Below, piece by piece: positions 9,592 to 21,042 of a DNA stretch of 64,000 nt. Position 1 is the first letter of the stretch. Each line of letters opens with the position of its first letter. The notes below the pieces were generated by a model. That model was not told where the DNA came from. It did no database searches and saw nothing but the letters and a program-made list of their open reading frames with translations. The DNA comes from Pseudomonas helleri (lineage in GTDB: Bacteria > Pseudomonadota > Gammaproteobacteria > Pseudomonadales > Pseudomonadaceae): positions 62,001-126,000 of the forward strand of contig NZ_WIWC01000009.1 of NCBI RefSeq assembly GCF_009600315.1, in the 5' to 3' direction. The position numbers and the translations under genes are program-made.

Positions 9592-11034
9592 TCAACCGCC
9601 TGTACCGCCAACCGTAATTGCATCAATTTTCAAGGTTGGCTGACCGACGCCTACCGGCACCGACTGTCCATCCTTCCCGCACGTGCCCACACCGCTGTCC
9701 AGCGCCAGATCGTTACCGACCATTGACACCTTGCTCATCGCTTCCGGCCCGTTGCCAATCAGGGTCGCGCCTTTGACTGGGCGAGTGATTTTGCCGTCTT
9801 CGATCAAGTAGGCCTCACTTGTGGAGAACACAAACTTGCCGCTGGTGATGTCCACCTGGCCGCCGCCCAGATTCGCGCAGTAGATACCTTTTTTCACCGA
9901 CGCAATGATTTCTGCCGGATCACTTTCGCCGCCCAGCATGTAGGTGTTGGTCATGCGCGGCATTGGCAAATGCGCGTATGACTCACGACGACCATTGCCC
10001 GTACGCGCTACGCCCATCAGGCGGGCATTCAACTTGTCCTGCATGTAGCCCTTGAGCACGCCGTTTTCGATCAACGTCGTGCATTGGGTCGGAGTGCCCT
10101 CGTCATCGACGCTTAGCGATCCACGACGGCCCGCCAAGGTGCCGTCATCGACAATGGTGCAGAGCTTGGAAGCAACCATTTCGCCCATACGGCCGCTGTA
10201 GGCCGAGCTGCCCTTGCGGTTAAAGTCACCTTCCAGACCATGCCCGACCGCTTCGTGCAACAACACGCCAGACCACCCGGAGCCCAGCACGACCGGCATG
10301 GTGCCAGCAGGCGCAGGCACCGCTTCAAGGTTGACCAGTGCCTGACGCAGCGCTTCACGGGCATAACCCATGGCACGATCGTCAGTCAGGAAGTAGCGAT
10401 AATCCGTACGCCCGCCGCCGCCATGACCGCCGCGTTCACGGCGACCATTTTGCTCAACGATCACGCTGACGTTAAAGCGCACCAATGGACGCACATCGGC
10501 AGCCAGACCACCGTCGGTAGACGCCACCAAAATACGTTCCCAGACACCGGCCATGCTGACGGTCACTTGCTGAATACGCGGATCCAGTGCGCGGGTGGCG
10601 GCGTCGACGCGCTTGAGCAGCTCAACCTTTTCAGCGCGGCTGATGACTTCCAGCGGGTTATCCGGGGCATACAATTGGGCCACGTCTTGCGCCGTAAACG
10701 CCTGAACGGTGCCGTTCTGTCCGGCGCGGGAGATTGAGCGCGCAGCTCGGGCTGCCAACCCCAATGCCTCGAGGGTAATGGCGTTGCTGTAGGCAAAGCC
10801 GGTCTTCTCACCCGATTGGGCGCGCACACCTACACCCTGATCGAGGTTGAAACTGCCTTCTTTGACGATGCCGTCTTCCAATGCCCAGGATTCGGAAATC
10901 TGCCCCTGAAAATATAAATCTGCCGCATCAATACCCGGCCCGGCCAGATCGCCCAGCACACTTTGCAGACTTTCGATGGTGACACCGCCCGGTGCCAACA
11001 GGTGTTCGCTGACTGAGGTCAACAACTCGCTCAT
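9592..11034 (-). CDS. tldD: metalloprotease TldD
   Basis: Catalytic, zinc-dependent subunit of the TldD/TldE protease. The HExxxH zinc motif is visible in [14 protein letters not shown], followed by the conserved GRxxxM segment. The ATG at 11034 gives 480 residues, matching the E. coli length of 481, and has GGAG 5 bases upstream; a GTG two codons earlier overlaps that ribosome site and is less likely. It is the last gene of a long leftward run (mreB to tldD), directly downstream of a nitrilase-family gene. Its partner pmbA lies 670 bases further on. Confidence 0.95.
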   Translation of the reverse strand: MSELLTSVSEHLLAPGGVTIESLQSVLGDLAGPGIDAADLYFQGQISESWALEDGIVKEGSFNLDQGVGVRAQSGEKTGFAYSNAITLEALGLAARAARSISRAGQNGTVQAFTAQDVAQLYAPDNPLEVISRAEKVELLKRVDAATRALDPRIQQVTVSMAGVWERILVASTDGGLAADVRPLVRFNVSVIVEQNGRRERGGHGGGGRTDYRYFLTDDRAMGYAREALRQALVNLEAVPAPAGTMPVVLGSGWSGVLLHEAVGHGLEGDFNRKGSSAYSGRMGEMVASKLCTIVDDGTLAGRRGSLSVDDEGTPTQCTTLIENGVLKGYMQDKLNARLMGVARTGNGRRESYAHLPMPRMTNTYMLGGESDPAEIIASVKKGIYCANLGGGQVDITSGKFVFSTSEAYLIEDGKITRPVKGATLIGNGPEAMSKVSMVGNDLALDSGVGTCGKDGQSVPVGVGQPTLKIDAITVGGTGG

Positions 11035-11095
11035 ATTCACTCCGTCTTGACCCCTGCTTCAGCATCTTTGAGTGCTGAACCCACGGGCCTGAAAA

Positions 11096-11944
11096 TTAGT
11101 CATGCGTTGCAGGTCGCTGTGCGCCCTGCGAAAAAAATCGCCGATGGTTGACCACCGGCATACGCGCCCTGATTGACGCCTGCTCTGCGCTGTCGCGCTC
11201 GGCCAGCAATACGCCTTCGCCTTGCGCCTGTTGTGCCAGCACACGCCCCCACGGGTCGATAATTGCGGCATGCCCCCAGGTTTCGCGCGGGCCGGGATGA
11301 ACACCGCCCTGCGCGGCCGCAAGGATATAGCACTGGGTTTCGATGGCCCGGGCGCGAATCAGCACTTCCCAATGGGCTTGCCCGGTCACGGCCGTAAAAG
11401 CCGAAGGCGCGGTGATCAGTTCAGCACCTGCCGCTCTCAACTCACTGTATAACTCGGGAAAACGCAAGTCGTAACAAACCGTCAGGCCCAGCTTGCCAAC
11501 CGGGGTTTCGGTGACCACCACGCGCTCACCGGGGGAATAATCATCGGACTCACGGTAACGACCACGGCTGTCAGACACGTCAACGTCGAACAAGTGCAGC
11601 TTGTCGTAACGGGCCACTTGCTCGCCGTCTGCGCTGATGAGCAGTGAACAGGCATTGACCTTGGCATCGGGCTGATTGGCAGGCGGTAGAGGTAATGTGC
11701 CAGCCACTATCCATAAGTTGAGGTCGCGGGTGGTCTGTTTCAACCAAGGTAGGATCGGACCTTGACCTCGTGCCTCGGCGCGACCTAGTTCAGCGATGTC
11801 GCGCCGGCCCATTGCAGCGAAATTCTCGGGCAGCACGGCCAGTTGCGCGCCGCCCTCGGCCGCTTGCTCAAGCAGGCGCCGGGCCTGGTCCAGATTAGCC
11901 AGCACGTCGCTCTGACTGACCATTTGAATCACTGCAAGCGACAT
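11096..11944 (-). CDS. carbon-nitrogen hydrolase (Nit1/YbeM-like, probable deaminated-glutathione amidase)
   Basis: A nitrilase-superfamily amidase. The 282-residue protein shows the full Glu-Lys-Cys catalytic triad: Glu40 (AVLPENF), Lys115 (YDKLHLFD) and Cys157 (LTVCYDLRFPEL). The LRFPEL and WEVLIRARAIE(T/N) motifs are those of the Nit1/YbeM branch, which hydrolyses deaminated glutathione, a side product of transaminases; that substrate is inferred from family. The gene lies between yhdP (61 bases) and tldD (61 bases) in the same orientation. Confidence 0.88.
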   Translation of the reverse strand: MSLAVIQMVSQSDVLANLDQARRLLEQAAEGGAQLAVLPENFAAMGRRDIAELGRAEARGQGPILPWLKQTTRDLNLWIVAGTLPLPPANQPDAKVNACSLLISADGEQVARYDKLHLFDVDVSDSRGRYRESDDYSPGERVVVTETPVGKLGLTVCYDLRFPELYSELRAAGAELITAPSAFTAVTGQAHWEVLIRARAIETQCYILAAAQGGVHPGPRETWGHAAIIDPWGRVLAQQAQGEGVLLAERDSAEQASIRARMPVVNHRRFFSQGAQRPATHD

Positions 11945-12005
11945 GGCGTTTTCCTGATAAGCATCGTGTAGAAGCGTTTAGCGCTAAACCCGCACCATGC
12001 TACTC

Positions 12006-15000
12006 CTAGTTTTTCTCAAAAGGTTTGTCGAAGGTGATCTTCGGATCCGTCCATGGGCCTTTAATGCTGTATTGCACGCTGGCAAAACGCGACACCTGAT
12101 CACCGATCAACTTATTCAGCAAAAACATTGCCCCGCCTGCCGCCGGGCCGCCGACCAACAGCGCAGCAAGCGGCAGGTTGTTAGTGACCGGCAATGTGAC
12201 CAGAAGTTTTGCGTTGACCTGATCAGTCACCATGTTCAGCGTGCCATTGAGCTCCAGATTAGTGGACGGCCCGGTCATCAAAATCGGTTTGCTGGTGCTG
12301 TACACGCCATTGGTGGCGTTCAACACACCCTTGACCCGGTCATAACTCAAGCCTTTGCCAAACAGGTCGGAGAAGTCCAGGCGCAAGCGGCGACCTATGG
12401 CATTGAAGTTCAACAGGCCAAAAATGCGCAACACCTGAGCGCTGCCATCCACCTCGACAAACTGACCTTTATTCAACGATGCATCCAGTGTGCCCGAGAA
12501 GCGCTTAAGCCCGATCCAGGCCGGCGAACCCGGCCAGCGACCATCCACGTCAACATGGAAATTTTCGCTGGTCACGCTCGGCGCAAACCCCCAATTCTTG
12601 AGAACATCGGCCAGATTGCGACCGCCAAGACGACCCTGATACCAACTATTACTGGCACCGGCAACGCCTTCCCAGCCACCGGAACCGTCAAGCAGCAAGC
12701 CTTTGAGCCCAAGGTTGAGCGAGTTCAGTTTGATGCCACGGCTGGTCGGGCGAATATTCAGCGACCAGGCCCCCAGCAGATCCGGCCCTTGATAGAGCTG
12801 GCGAATAATGATGTCCAGCGCCGGAATTTTCCGTGGGTCGACTGAAGCCAGTGGATCCGGGGCATTTTCGTCAGTCACCGCCTTGGGGTCCGGTGCGGGC
12901 AAACGGATGGTCTGCATCGTGACCACGATGGGTGCGCTGCTGGAGTCCGGCAGTCGCACCGATCCCACCGCCTGTTTGCTGTCGATTTGCAACCCCCACG
13001 CCGAGCCCGTGCGCTTCAGGTTCAAACTGACTTGATCAAGCTGGGTGCCAAATCCGGTCAACTTGCCCACTTTAAAATCCGCGCTGCTGAGCATTTGCTT
13101 GGCATTGCCTCCGGGATCCTTGCCTGCATAGCGTTCGACCAGAGCCTGCCAGGGTGCAATATCCAGTTCCGACAGCACGCCGCGAATGCGCAAACCTTTG
13201 GTGGTTGGCAGAACGGGGGTGCCATTGCCCAAAAACAACTCGCCCCGCCCGTCTTCAAACTTGCCGTTGGGAGCGGCAAACGTCAGGTTGGCCAGAGCGC
13301 CATAATCAAACCAGTAGCGACGCTCTGCCCCTTGCAAGGTCATACGAAATACCGTGTCACGGGTCTCATTGGCAGCCAGGCCGAAAGGTGCAGGCAAGTC
13401 TATGACCGCTCCGCGCAGGTTGGAATTGACCCGCAATTGACTGTCAGCGCCGTCCAGCGTGAGTTGCAACTGATAGGGCAAGACACCCGTCACGGGAATG
13501 GACTGATTGAACTTGAGCCAATCGGTCAGCTGTTTAACCCCGACCTGACCATTTGCCACAACACGCGTGTTCAGCCTGCCGGCTTTGCCATCGGCATAAA
13601 TCTGCGCCGTGACTGGGCGATCGAACGCTCGTGCGCTGATGCCTTTACCACTCAAACCTTTATCACTGTCAAACCGGAAGGCACCCTTGAGTTGCGTCAA
13701 CTCAAATTCGGGTTCACTGATTTTCAAACGTGCCTTGTCAGTGTTGAAGTCGACCAGAATTTTCGGCTCTACACTTTTCTCAAGAGGGATATCGAGGTCG
13801 ACTCGACCTTTGAGTGAGCCTTCGCCCTGCCACCCGGCAAAGGTTTCAGCGGTGCCGATGGGGGCCTCCTGAAGAATTTTCAGCCCATCGCCCAAGCCTC
13901 CATCAAAATCGCCGTCCAACAATAAATGGCTGACTTTTCCGGTGGGAACATGAGGGATGCTGACCGCAACATTGCGCACTTTGGTGCCGAGCAACAGGCC
14001 TTTGCTGGCCATGATGCGCACGCCGCTGTCTTCGATAAATACATCGCCCGCAACATCTCGCACGTGAGGCCAGCCAGGCTGAAAGGCCAGTTCTACCCCG
14101 TGAACTTTGAAGAACAGGCTTATATTGCGCGCGGCCGCGACGGCATCGTGGCTGAGCGAACCTTGGTACTGGAAGAAGCCCTCTTCAACCGCACCTTTGA
14201 TAATGGCCGTGCTCAGCCATTCAGTGAGGGCCGGGCTCAAGACTTCGGGCAGGTACTTGGGCGTGAAGCGACCATCACCATCGGTCAGCCCCACCCGCAG
14301 ATCCATGTAGTCCTCTGATGAATGATCCAGATGAATGCGGATCAAGAAGTCAGCCGCAATCTTGCCCTCTTCGCCCAGCACTTTGATATAGGGTGCAATG
14401 AGCGTGAAGGCGTTTTTGTCCAACGTCCATTTGAGCAAGGCATTGGCTTGAAGGTACTGCCAGGGCTTGGCGAAGATCGGGTCCAGGTGCAGCGAAAAAT
14501 CTTTGCTGTCGAGCCGCAACTCACCCTTGCCCAAATCACCACTGATCAAGCCGCTGACATTGCGTGCCGCCGGAGCGCCGTGAGTGGCATCGAAGCCCAC
14601 CTGCTGCAAGTTGGCAGCAAAACCGAGTTTCTGATCATCCGGGGCATGGGGCCGGTAGTCGACCAATACATTGCGCAGGGTGCCGGTGACGTTGAGCTGA
14701 TCAATCACTTCAGCGGCGGCCTGCGGCACAGGTGCCAGCGAATCCATCAGTTTAGTGAGAGGCGTCAGGTCAATGTGATCGGCCTGCAGATGCCAGCGCT
14801 CCTGCGCGGGATCATTGGCGGCAAACTGCTGCAATTGCATGCGGGTTTCCCAGCGTTTATCGCCAAGGTTCATCGCCAGCGAATCAAGGACTACCTTGAA
14901 CCCCTGCTCGCCGCGTTCAACCCAGGCACGCAAGGCCAGATTATCGAAGGTTTGGGCTTTGCGCTCGGCATAAGCGCCACGCAAGGTGGGCGCATTCAGA

Positions 15001-15818
15001 CGCACGACTGCGCTCTGTACCGACCCTTTGCTCCAGTCAAACCACAACTCGCCACCGGCTTTGAGTTCTGACACTTTCCACGGATTGATCAGCGAAGCCG
15101 GCAGCCATTTGGCCCAATCACTTTGAGGCAGGCTCACATAGGCTTGAGCCGCTGCATCGCGCCAGTGACTGGCCTCAATTTGGGTTTTGACACTCAAGGC
15201 CACAGGCTGGCCGTCGGGCAAGGTTAAGCGCGCATCGAGCCGCTGATCGGAAGCGCCTGCATCCAACGTCAGGCCGACGTAGGTCAGGGTCAATGGCGCT
15301 TGTTTGAAAGGTTCAAGGGTCACTTGACTGTCAAGCACCGACAGGCGCGCTACGCGCTGCAACTGATTAAGAAACTGTTCCGGGTCGAGGGGCTGGTCGT
15401 CCTGCACCGGCAGGCCTTCAAGGGCCCAGTGACCGTCCTGATCCTGACGCGCGCTCAACTGCAACCCGTTGAGCTGCAAATGGGCAATGCGAATATCGCG
15501 ATGCAACAGGCTGGACCAGACATCGGGCACTACCTGCACCTGGTCAAGACGCAGGGCATGATTGCCCTCGCCGACCATTACGTCATGGGCCATCAGCACC
15601 GGCGCCATTCCACTCCAGCTACCTTCGAGGCTGCCAATGGTCAGCGGCATGCCCAAGGCCTCGCGTGCCTTGTTTTGAAGTTCTACGCGGTACTCGGCAA
15701 TCAGCGGCGTGAGCTCACGCCCCACACTGACATACAGCGCCGTGACCACAAGAACCACAGCACTTATACCCAGCCCCCAACGGGTCAGCGCGGCAAAAAA
15801 GCGTGTCAGACGCTCCAT
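12006..15818 (-). CDS. yhdP: YhdP-family AsmA-like envelope protein
   Basis: YhdP is a very large inner-membrane-anchored periplasmic protein of the AsmA/TamB/YhdP group, implicated in phospholipid traffic from inner to outer membrane. The 1270-residue product has a single N-terminal membrane anchor (LGISAVVLVVTALYVSV, about residues 16-32), a long beta-rich body expected to form a hydrophobic groove (the DUF3971 region), and a C-terminal AsmA-like part ending LPLAALLVGGPAAGGAMFLLNKLIG. Length agrees with E. coli YhdP (about 1266). Located between rng and the nitrilase, as in other gammaproteobacteria where rng-yhdP-tldD follow mreBCD. Confidence 0.93.
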   Translation of the reverse strand: MERLTRFFAALTRWGLGISAVVLVVTALYVSVGRELTPLIAEYRVELQNKAREALGMPLTIGSLEGSWSGMAPVLMAHDVMVGEGNHALRLDQVQVVPDVWSSLLHRDIRIAHLQLNGLQLSARQDQDGHWALEGLPVQDDQPLDPEQFLNQLQRVARLSVLDSQVTLEPFKQAPLTLTYVGLTLDAGASDQRLDARLTLPDGQPVALSVKTQIEASHWRDAAAQAYVSLPQSDWAKWLPASLINPWKVSELKAGGELWFDWSKGSVQSAVVRLNAPTLRGAYAERKAQTFDNLALRAWVERGEQGFKVVLDSLAMNLGDKRWETRMQLQQFAANDPAQERWHLQADHIDLTPLTKLMDSLAPVPQAAAEVIDQLNVTGTLRNVLVDYRPHAPDDQKLGFAANLQQVGFDATHGAPAARNVSGLISGDLGKGELRLDSKDFSLHLDPIFAKPWQYLQANALLKWTLDKNAFTLIAPYIKVLGEEGKIAADFLIRIHLDHSSEDYMDLRVGLTDGDGRFTPKYLPEVLSPALTEWLSTAIIKGAVEEGFFQYQGSLSHDAVAAARNISLFFKVHGVELAFQPGWPHVRDVAGDVFIEDSGVRIMASKGLLLGTKVRNVAVSIPHVPTGKVSHLLLDGDFDGGLGDGLKILQEAPIGTAETFAGWQGEGSLKGRVDLDIPLEKSVEPKILVDFNTDKARLKISEPEFELTQLKGAFRFDSDKGLSGKGISARAFDRPVTAQIYADGKAGRLNTRVVANGQVGVKQLTDWLKFNQSIPVTGVLPYQLQLTLDGADSQLRVNSNLRGAVIDLPAPFGLAANETRDTVFRMTLQGAERRYWFDYGALANLTFAAPNGKFEDGRGELFLGNGTPVLPTTKGLRIRGVLSELDIAPWQALVERYAGKDPGGNAKQMLSSADFKVGKLTGFGTQLDQVSLNLKRTGSAWGLQIDSKQAVGSVRLPDSSSAPIVVTMQTIRLPAPDPKAVTDENAPDPLASVDPRKIPALDIIIRQLYQGPDLLGAWSLNIRPTSRGIKLNSLNLGLKGLLLDGSGGWEGVAGASNSWYQGRLGGRNLADVLKNWGFAPSVTSENFHVDVDGRWPGSPAWIGLKRFSGTLDASLNKGQFVEVDGSAQVLRIFGLLNFNAIGRRLRLDFSDLFGKGLSYDRVKGVLNATNGVYSTSKPILMTGPSTNLELNGTLNMVTDQVNAKLLVTLPVTNNLPLAALLVGGPAAGGAMFLLNKLIGDQVSRFASVQYSIKGPWTDPKITFDKPFEKN

Positions 15819-15895
15819 GTCATGTGGCCCCTTTTGTCATTGATCGCAGGGGCCGAACCGGCCCGCTGTTTTTACCCTGCATGGCCCGCGGCTGT

Positions 15896-17353
15896 TCAGA
15901 GCAGCACCACATCGTATTGTTCCTGGGAGTACATGGTTTCTACCTGAAAACGTATCGTACGGCCGATGAATCCTTCAAGCTCCGCGACGTTACCTGACTC
16001 TTCGTCGAGCAAACGGTCGACCACCTTCTGGTTGGCCAGTACACGATAGCCAACCGCCTGATAAGCACGGGCCTCTCGCAGAATTTCACGGAAAATCTCG
16101 TAGCAGATGGTTTCCGGAGTTTTCAGTTTGCCACGTCCCTGACAGCACAGGCACGGCTCGCAGAGCACCTGCTCCAGGCTCTCGCGTGTACGTTTGCGGG
16201 TCATCTGCACCAAACCCAACTCGGTAATACCGATGATATTGGTCTTGGCGTGATCCCGTTCGAGCTGTTTTTCGAGGGTGCGCAAGACCTGACGCTGGTG
16301 TTCTTCATCTTCCATGTCGATGAAGTCGATGATGATGATCCCGCCCAGATTACGCAGGCGCAATTGCCGGGCAATGGCGGTAGCCGCTTCCAGGTTGGTT
16401 TTGAAAATGGTTTCTTCAAGATTGCGGTGGCCGACAAAAGCGCCGGTGTTGACGTCAATCGTGGTCATGGCTTCAGCGGGGTCGACTACCAGGTAACCAC
16501 CGGACTTGAGTGGCACCTTGCGATCCAGCGCTTTCTGGATTTCATCTTCAACGCCATATAGATCGAAAATGGGCCGCTCGCCCGGATAATGCTCAAGGCG
16601 ATCAGCGATTTCAGGCATAAGCTCAGCCACAAACTGCGTGGTCTTCTGAAAAGTCTCTCGCGAATCGATGCGGATTTTCTCGATTTTGGGGCTGACCAGA
16701 TCACGCAGCGTACGCAGCGCCAGGCCCAGATCTTCATAGATCACACTCGGTGCGCCAGCGGTTTTTATCTGCAAGCCGATCTGATCCCACAAACGCCGCA
16801 GGTAGCGGATGTCCATCAGAATCTCATCTGCCCCGGCGCCTTCGGCCGCTGTGCGCAGGATAAAGCCACCCGCTTCCTTGATACCTTCCTGAGCCACGCA
16901 ATCACTGACCACCTGTTTCAGGCGTTCACGCTCGGCTTCATCTTCAATTTTCAACGAAATGCCGACATGAGCGGTGCGCGGCATGTACACCAAATAGCGC
17001 GAGGGTATGGACAGTTGCGTAGTCAGGCGCGCGCCTTTTGAAGCAATCGGGTCTTTGGTCACTTGCACCACCAGACTCTGACCTTCATGCACCAGCGCGC
17101 TGATGCTTTCAACGGCCTGACCTTCGCGCAGGGAAATTTCGGAAGCGTGGATAAATGCCGCACGGTCCAGACCGATATCGACAAAAGCGGCCTGCATGCC
17201 GGGCAAGACCCTGACTATTTTGCCTTTGTAGATATTGCCAACAATGCCACGGCGCTGAGTCCTTTCGACGTGCACCTCTTGTAGAACACCGTTCTCTACC
17301 ACCGCCACGCGCGATTCCATCGGCGTGATGTTGATCAGGATCTCTTCACTCAT
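15896..17353 (-). CDS. rng: ribonuclease G (CafA)
   Basis: Endoribonuclease of the RNase E/G family that matures the 16S rRNA 5' end and decays some mRNAs. The 485-residue protein has an N-terminal S1 domain (about 35-125), the DNase I-like catalytic part with the metal-binding aspartates in TTIDVNTGAFVG and IIIDFIDMED, and the Zn-link cysteines in CEPCLCCQGRG. It lacks the long scaffold tail of RNase E. I chose the ATG at 17353 (MSEEILINITPMESRVAV), the family start; 79 further codons upstream overlap maf. An in-frame ATG at 17377 is possible but would be atypical. Confidence 0.95.
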   Translation of the reverse strand: MSEEILINITPMESRVAVVENGVLQEVHVERTQRRGIVGNIYKGKIVRVLPGMQAAFVDIGLDRAAFIHASEISLREGQAVESISALVHEGQSLVVQVTKDPIASKGARLTTQLSIPSRYLVYMPRTAHVGISLKIEDEAERERLKQVVSDCVAQEGIKEAGGFILRTAAEGAGADEILMDIRYLRRLWDQIGLQIKTAGAPSVIYEDLGLALRTLRDLVSPKIEKIRIDSRETFQKTTQFVAELMPEIADRLEHYPGERPIFDLYGVEDEIQKALDRKVPLKSGGYLVVDPAEAMTTIDVNTGAFVGHRNLEETIFKTNLEAATAIARQLRLRNLGGIIIIDFIDMEDEEHQRQVLRTLEKQLERDHAKTNIIGITELGLVQMTRKRTRESLEQVLCEPCLCCQGRGKLKTPETICYEIFREILREARAYQAVGYRVLANQKVVDRLLDEESGNVAELEGFIGRTIRFQVETMYSQEQYDVVLL

Positions 17354-17409
17354 GGCTGGGTCTCGTTCAGGCGTCATCACAGTAGTGCCACGTCTCGTAG
17401 GTGCGGTAT

Positions 17410-18015
17410 TCAGCGCACGGTAAGGTTTTGCCAACAGGGTATGCCGAAATGCCCCAACAGTTCTGCGGTTTCGCATATGGGCAAGCCCACGACACCGGAA
17501 TAACTGCCATTGAGGCCCGCCACAAACACCGCACCCAAGCCTTGAATGGCGTATCCGCCAGCTTTGTCCTGCGGTTCTCCGCTGGCCCAATAAAGGCTCG
17601 CTTCTTGTTTACTGATGTCTCGAAATTTCACACGACTGCGCACCACTCGGGTCTCGCAGAGCTGGCTATCAATGACTGCAATGGCCGTTAACACGTCATG
17701 TTCACGCCCTGAAAGCGCCTTGAGCATAGTCAAGGCATCGGCCTGATCGACCGGTTTACCGAGAATTCGGCCCTCCAGCACCACGGCCGTGTCGGCCCCC
17801 AGCACGCAGAACAGGTCAGGATGGATCGACTTCAGCAAAACATCTCGCCCAGCCTGAGCTTTCTCGCACGCCAGGCGTTCGACATAGGATTCAGGGGATT
17901 CGTTGACGAGAGGGGTTTCGTCAATGGCGGCAATGATCGTATTGAACGGCACATCGATTTGAGTCAACAACTCGCGTCTGCGCGGTGACCCGGAAGCCAG
18001 ATAAAGCGAAAGCAT
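17410..18015 (-). CDS. maf: Maf-family nucleotide pyrophosphatase (YhdE type)
   Basis: Maf proteins hydrolyse canonical and modified nucleoside triphosphates (YhdE: dTTP/UTP and methylated forms) to monophosphates. The 201-residue protein has the N-terminal SGSPRRREL motif (residues 8-16), the conserved [16 protein letters not shown] and the [13 protein letters not shown] segment expected for the YhdE subgroup. Housed between mreD (52 bases) and rng (56 bases), the standard position for yhdE downstream of mreBCD. Confidence 0.93.
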   Translation of the reverse strand: MLSLYLASGSPRRRELLTQIDVPFNTIIAAIDETPLVNESPESYVERLACEKAQAGRDVLLKSIHPDLFCVLGADTAVVLEGRILGKPVDQADALTMLKALSGREHDVLTAIAVIDSQLCETRVVRSRVKFRDISKQEASLYWASGEPQDKAGGYAIQGLGAVFVAGLNGSYSGVVGLPICETAELLGHFGIPCWQNLTVR

Positions 18016-18067
18016 CGAGACATCTCCTTGTCAAAGTGCACAAACCCGGAAATGGCTCGCGCTCCTG

Positions 18068-18556
18068 TTAATTGATTTTGAAACGTCGGCGCAAGCCGCG
18101 CAGACCATAGCTGACCCACGGCCAAAGTAGCGCGCTGACTAGCGCTGGCAAAACCAGTGCAAGGGTCGGCTGACGGTTCCCTGTCAAGGCACTTAGCCAT
18201 AGTTGAGCTAACTGAGCCAGCCCGAAAATGACCAGCAGCACCAGACTTTGCTGCCACATCGGGAACATCCGCAAACGTTGTTGAAGCGTCAGAACCAGAA
18301 AAGTGATAAGCGTCAGAATGAGTGCGTTCTGGCCCAACAAGGTGCCATACAGCACATCTTCGGCCAAGCCCAGACACCACGCAGTGACCATGCCGACTTT
18401 ATGTGGCAGGTACAGCGCCCAGAAGGTCAACAACAACGCCAGCCACAAAGGACGAAACACCTCCATGAATTGCGGCATGGGTGAAATGCTGAGCAGCAGG
18501 CCAATGGCGAATGTCAGCCAGATGATCCAGCCATTACGTGAACGGGTATTCGCCAT
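18068..18556 (-). CDS. mreD: rod shape-determining protein MreD
   Basis: Inner-membrane component of the elongasome that links MreB filaments to MreC, RodA and PBP2. The 162-residue protein is hydrophobic with five to six predicted membrane helices and the family features PLWLALLLTFW and MVTAWCLGLAEDVLYGTLLGQNAL. Its start codon overlaps the mreC stop by one base, so translation is coupled. Confidence 0.94.
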   Translation of the reverse strand: MANTRSRNGWIIWLTFAIGLLLSISPMPQFMEVFRPLWLALLLTFWALYLPHKVGMVTAWCLGLAEDVLYGTLLGQNALILTLITFLVLTLQQRLRMFPMWQQSLVLLVIFGLAQLAQLWLSALTGNRQPTLALVLPALVSALLWPWVSYGLRGLRRRFKIN

Positions 18557-19650
18557 TATTGCCTCTCCCGAGTCGTGGCCGGCGCAGCGGCGGGCGGAGT
18601 GGGTGCGGCGGGGGTTGGCGTGGGAGCCGGTTTTTTCACCGCTGCGGGCACTGCTGCGCGAGCGTCAGGTGCCACGGCTGGAGCAGGTGCTGCGGCTGGA
18701 ACCGGCGCAGCAGCAGCCGGTGTAGCGGCAGCTGGCTTGGGTACAGTGGCCGGGATAATGGCCGAGCCAGCAGCACCTTGCTCTGCGTCCTGAGCTTGGG
18801 CCGCCTCATTGGCACGTTCTTCCGGCGTGCGGCTGTCACTGAATACCAGCAGCAAGTAGCGGCTGCGGTTCAAGGCCGCTGTCGGTACGGCGCGCACAAT
18901 GGCAAAGGGTTGACCGGAGTCGTGAATCACTTCTTTGACCGTCGCAACCGGATAACCCGCAGGAAAGCGCTGCCCCAGCCCTGAGCTGACCAGTAAATCG
19001 CCTTCTTTGATGTCTGCGGTGTCTGCCACATGCCGCAATTCCAGACGCTCGGGATTCCCCGTGCCGCTGGCAATCGCACGCAAGCCGTTACGGTTGACCT
19101 GTACCGGAATGCTGTGAGTTGTATCCGTCAGCAACAAGACACGAGAGGTGTAGGGCATCAACTCAACCACTTGCCCCATCAAGCCGCGAGCATCGAGCAC
19201 TGGCTGGCCCAGCACGACACCGTCCCGCTCACCCTTGTTGATGATGATGCGATGGGTAAAGGGGTTTGGGTCCATCCCGATCAACTCGGCGACTTCAACC
19301 TTTTCGTTGACCAGCGCCGAAGAGTTCAGCAACTCGCGCAAACGAACGTTCTGCTCAGTCAAGGCAGCCAGTTTTTGCATGCGGCCTTGCAGCAGAATGT
19401 TTTCGGTTTTGAGTTTCTCGTTCTCTGCCACCAACTCAGTACGGCTGCCAAACTGACTGGCAACGCCCTGAAACAAGCGCTGTGGCAAGTCAGTGATCCA
19501 GTAGGACTGCATCAGCACCAGCGACATTTGGCTGCGCACGGGCTTTAGCACCGTGAAACGAGCATCAACCACCATCAGCGCGACCGACAGGACGACCAGC
19601 ACTAACAGGCGTACACCCAAGGAGGGGCCTTTGGTGAAGAGCGGTTTAAT
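18556..19650 (-). CDS. mreC: rod shape-determining protein MreC (apparent ATT start)
   Basis: Periplasmic elongasome scaffold that activates PBP2-RodA. The 364-residue protein has an N-terminal membrane helix (VRLLVLVVLSVALMVVDA), a coiled coil (about 75-115) and the beta-barrel MreC core (about 130-280). The tail is unusually rich in Ala and Pro (about 290-355). No ATG, GTG or TTG lies between the in-frame stop at 19672-19674 and a poorly placed TTG at 19620. An ATT at 19650 follows a strong AGGAG with 6-base spacing and adds the basic segment IKPLFTKGPS before the membrane helix. I therefore propose ATT initiation; the TTG start (354 residues) is the alternative. Confidence 0.85.
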   Translation of the reverse strand: MKPLFTKGPSLGVRLLVLVVLSVALMVVDARFTVLKPVRSQMSLVLMQSYWITDLPQRLFQGVASQFGSRTELVAENEKLKTENILLQGRMQKLAALTEQNVRLRELLNSSALVNEKVEVAELIGMDPNPFTHRIIINKGERDGVVLGQPVLDARGLMGQVVELMPYTSRVLLLTDTTHSIPVQVNRNGLRAIASGTGNPERLELRHVADTADIKEGDLLVSSGLGQRFPAGYPVATVKEVIHDSGQPFAIVRAVPTAALNRSRYLLLVFSDSRTPEERANEAAQAQDAEQGAAGSAIIPATVPKPAAATPAAAAPVPAAAPAPAVAPDARAAVPAAVKKPAPTPTPAAPTPPAAAPATTRERQ

Positions 19651-19731
19651 AGGCCGCTCCTCCCGAGCAAGTGTTCAATGTATTCATACGGCTTCAAAGC
19701 GGCCTGGATGAAGATTGACAGAAGGTAAACG

Positions 19732-19764
19732 CCAAAAGGCAGCACTGCAAAGTGCTACCTTTTG
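19732..19764. other. hairpin in the mreB-mreC spacer
   Basis: A 14-bp stem with one internal mismatch (CCAAAAGG-C-AGCAC against GTGCT-A-CCTTTTGG) and a 6-base loop lies 31 bases past the mreB stop. There is no T run after it on the minus strand, so it may be an attenuating or mRNA-stabilising structure that sets the MreB to MreC/D ratio rather than a full terminator. Confidence 0.5.
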
Positions 19765-19794
19765 GTGATAACCGTAGAACTGCACCAGGCGATC

Positions 19795-21042
<1,248 letters not shown>

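Noticed and set aside
11997..15947. Series of antisense open frames opposite yhdP
   Set aside because: Fragments in one or two frames that follow the yhdP reading frame; none resembles a protein family.
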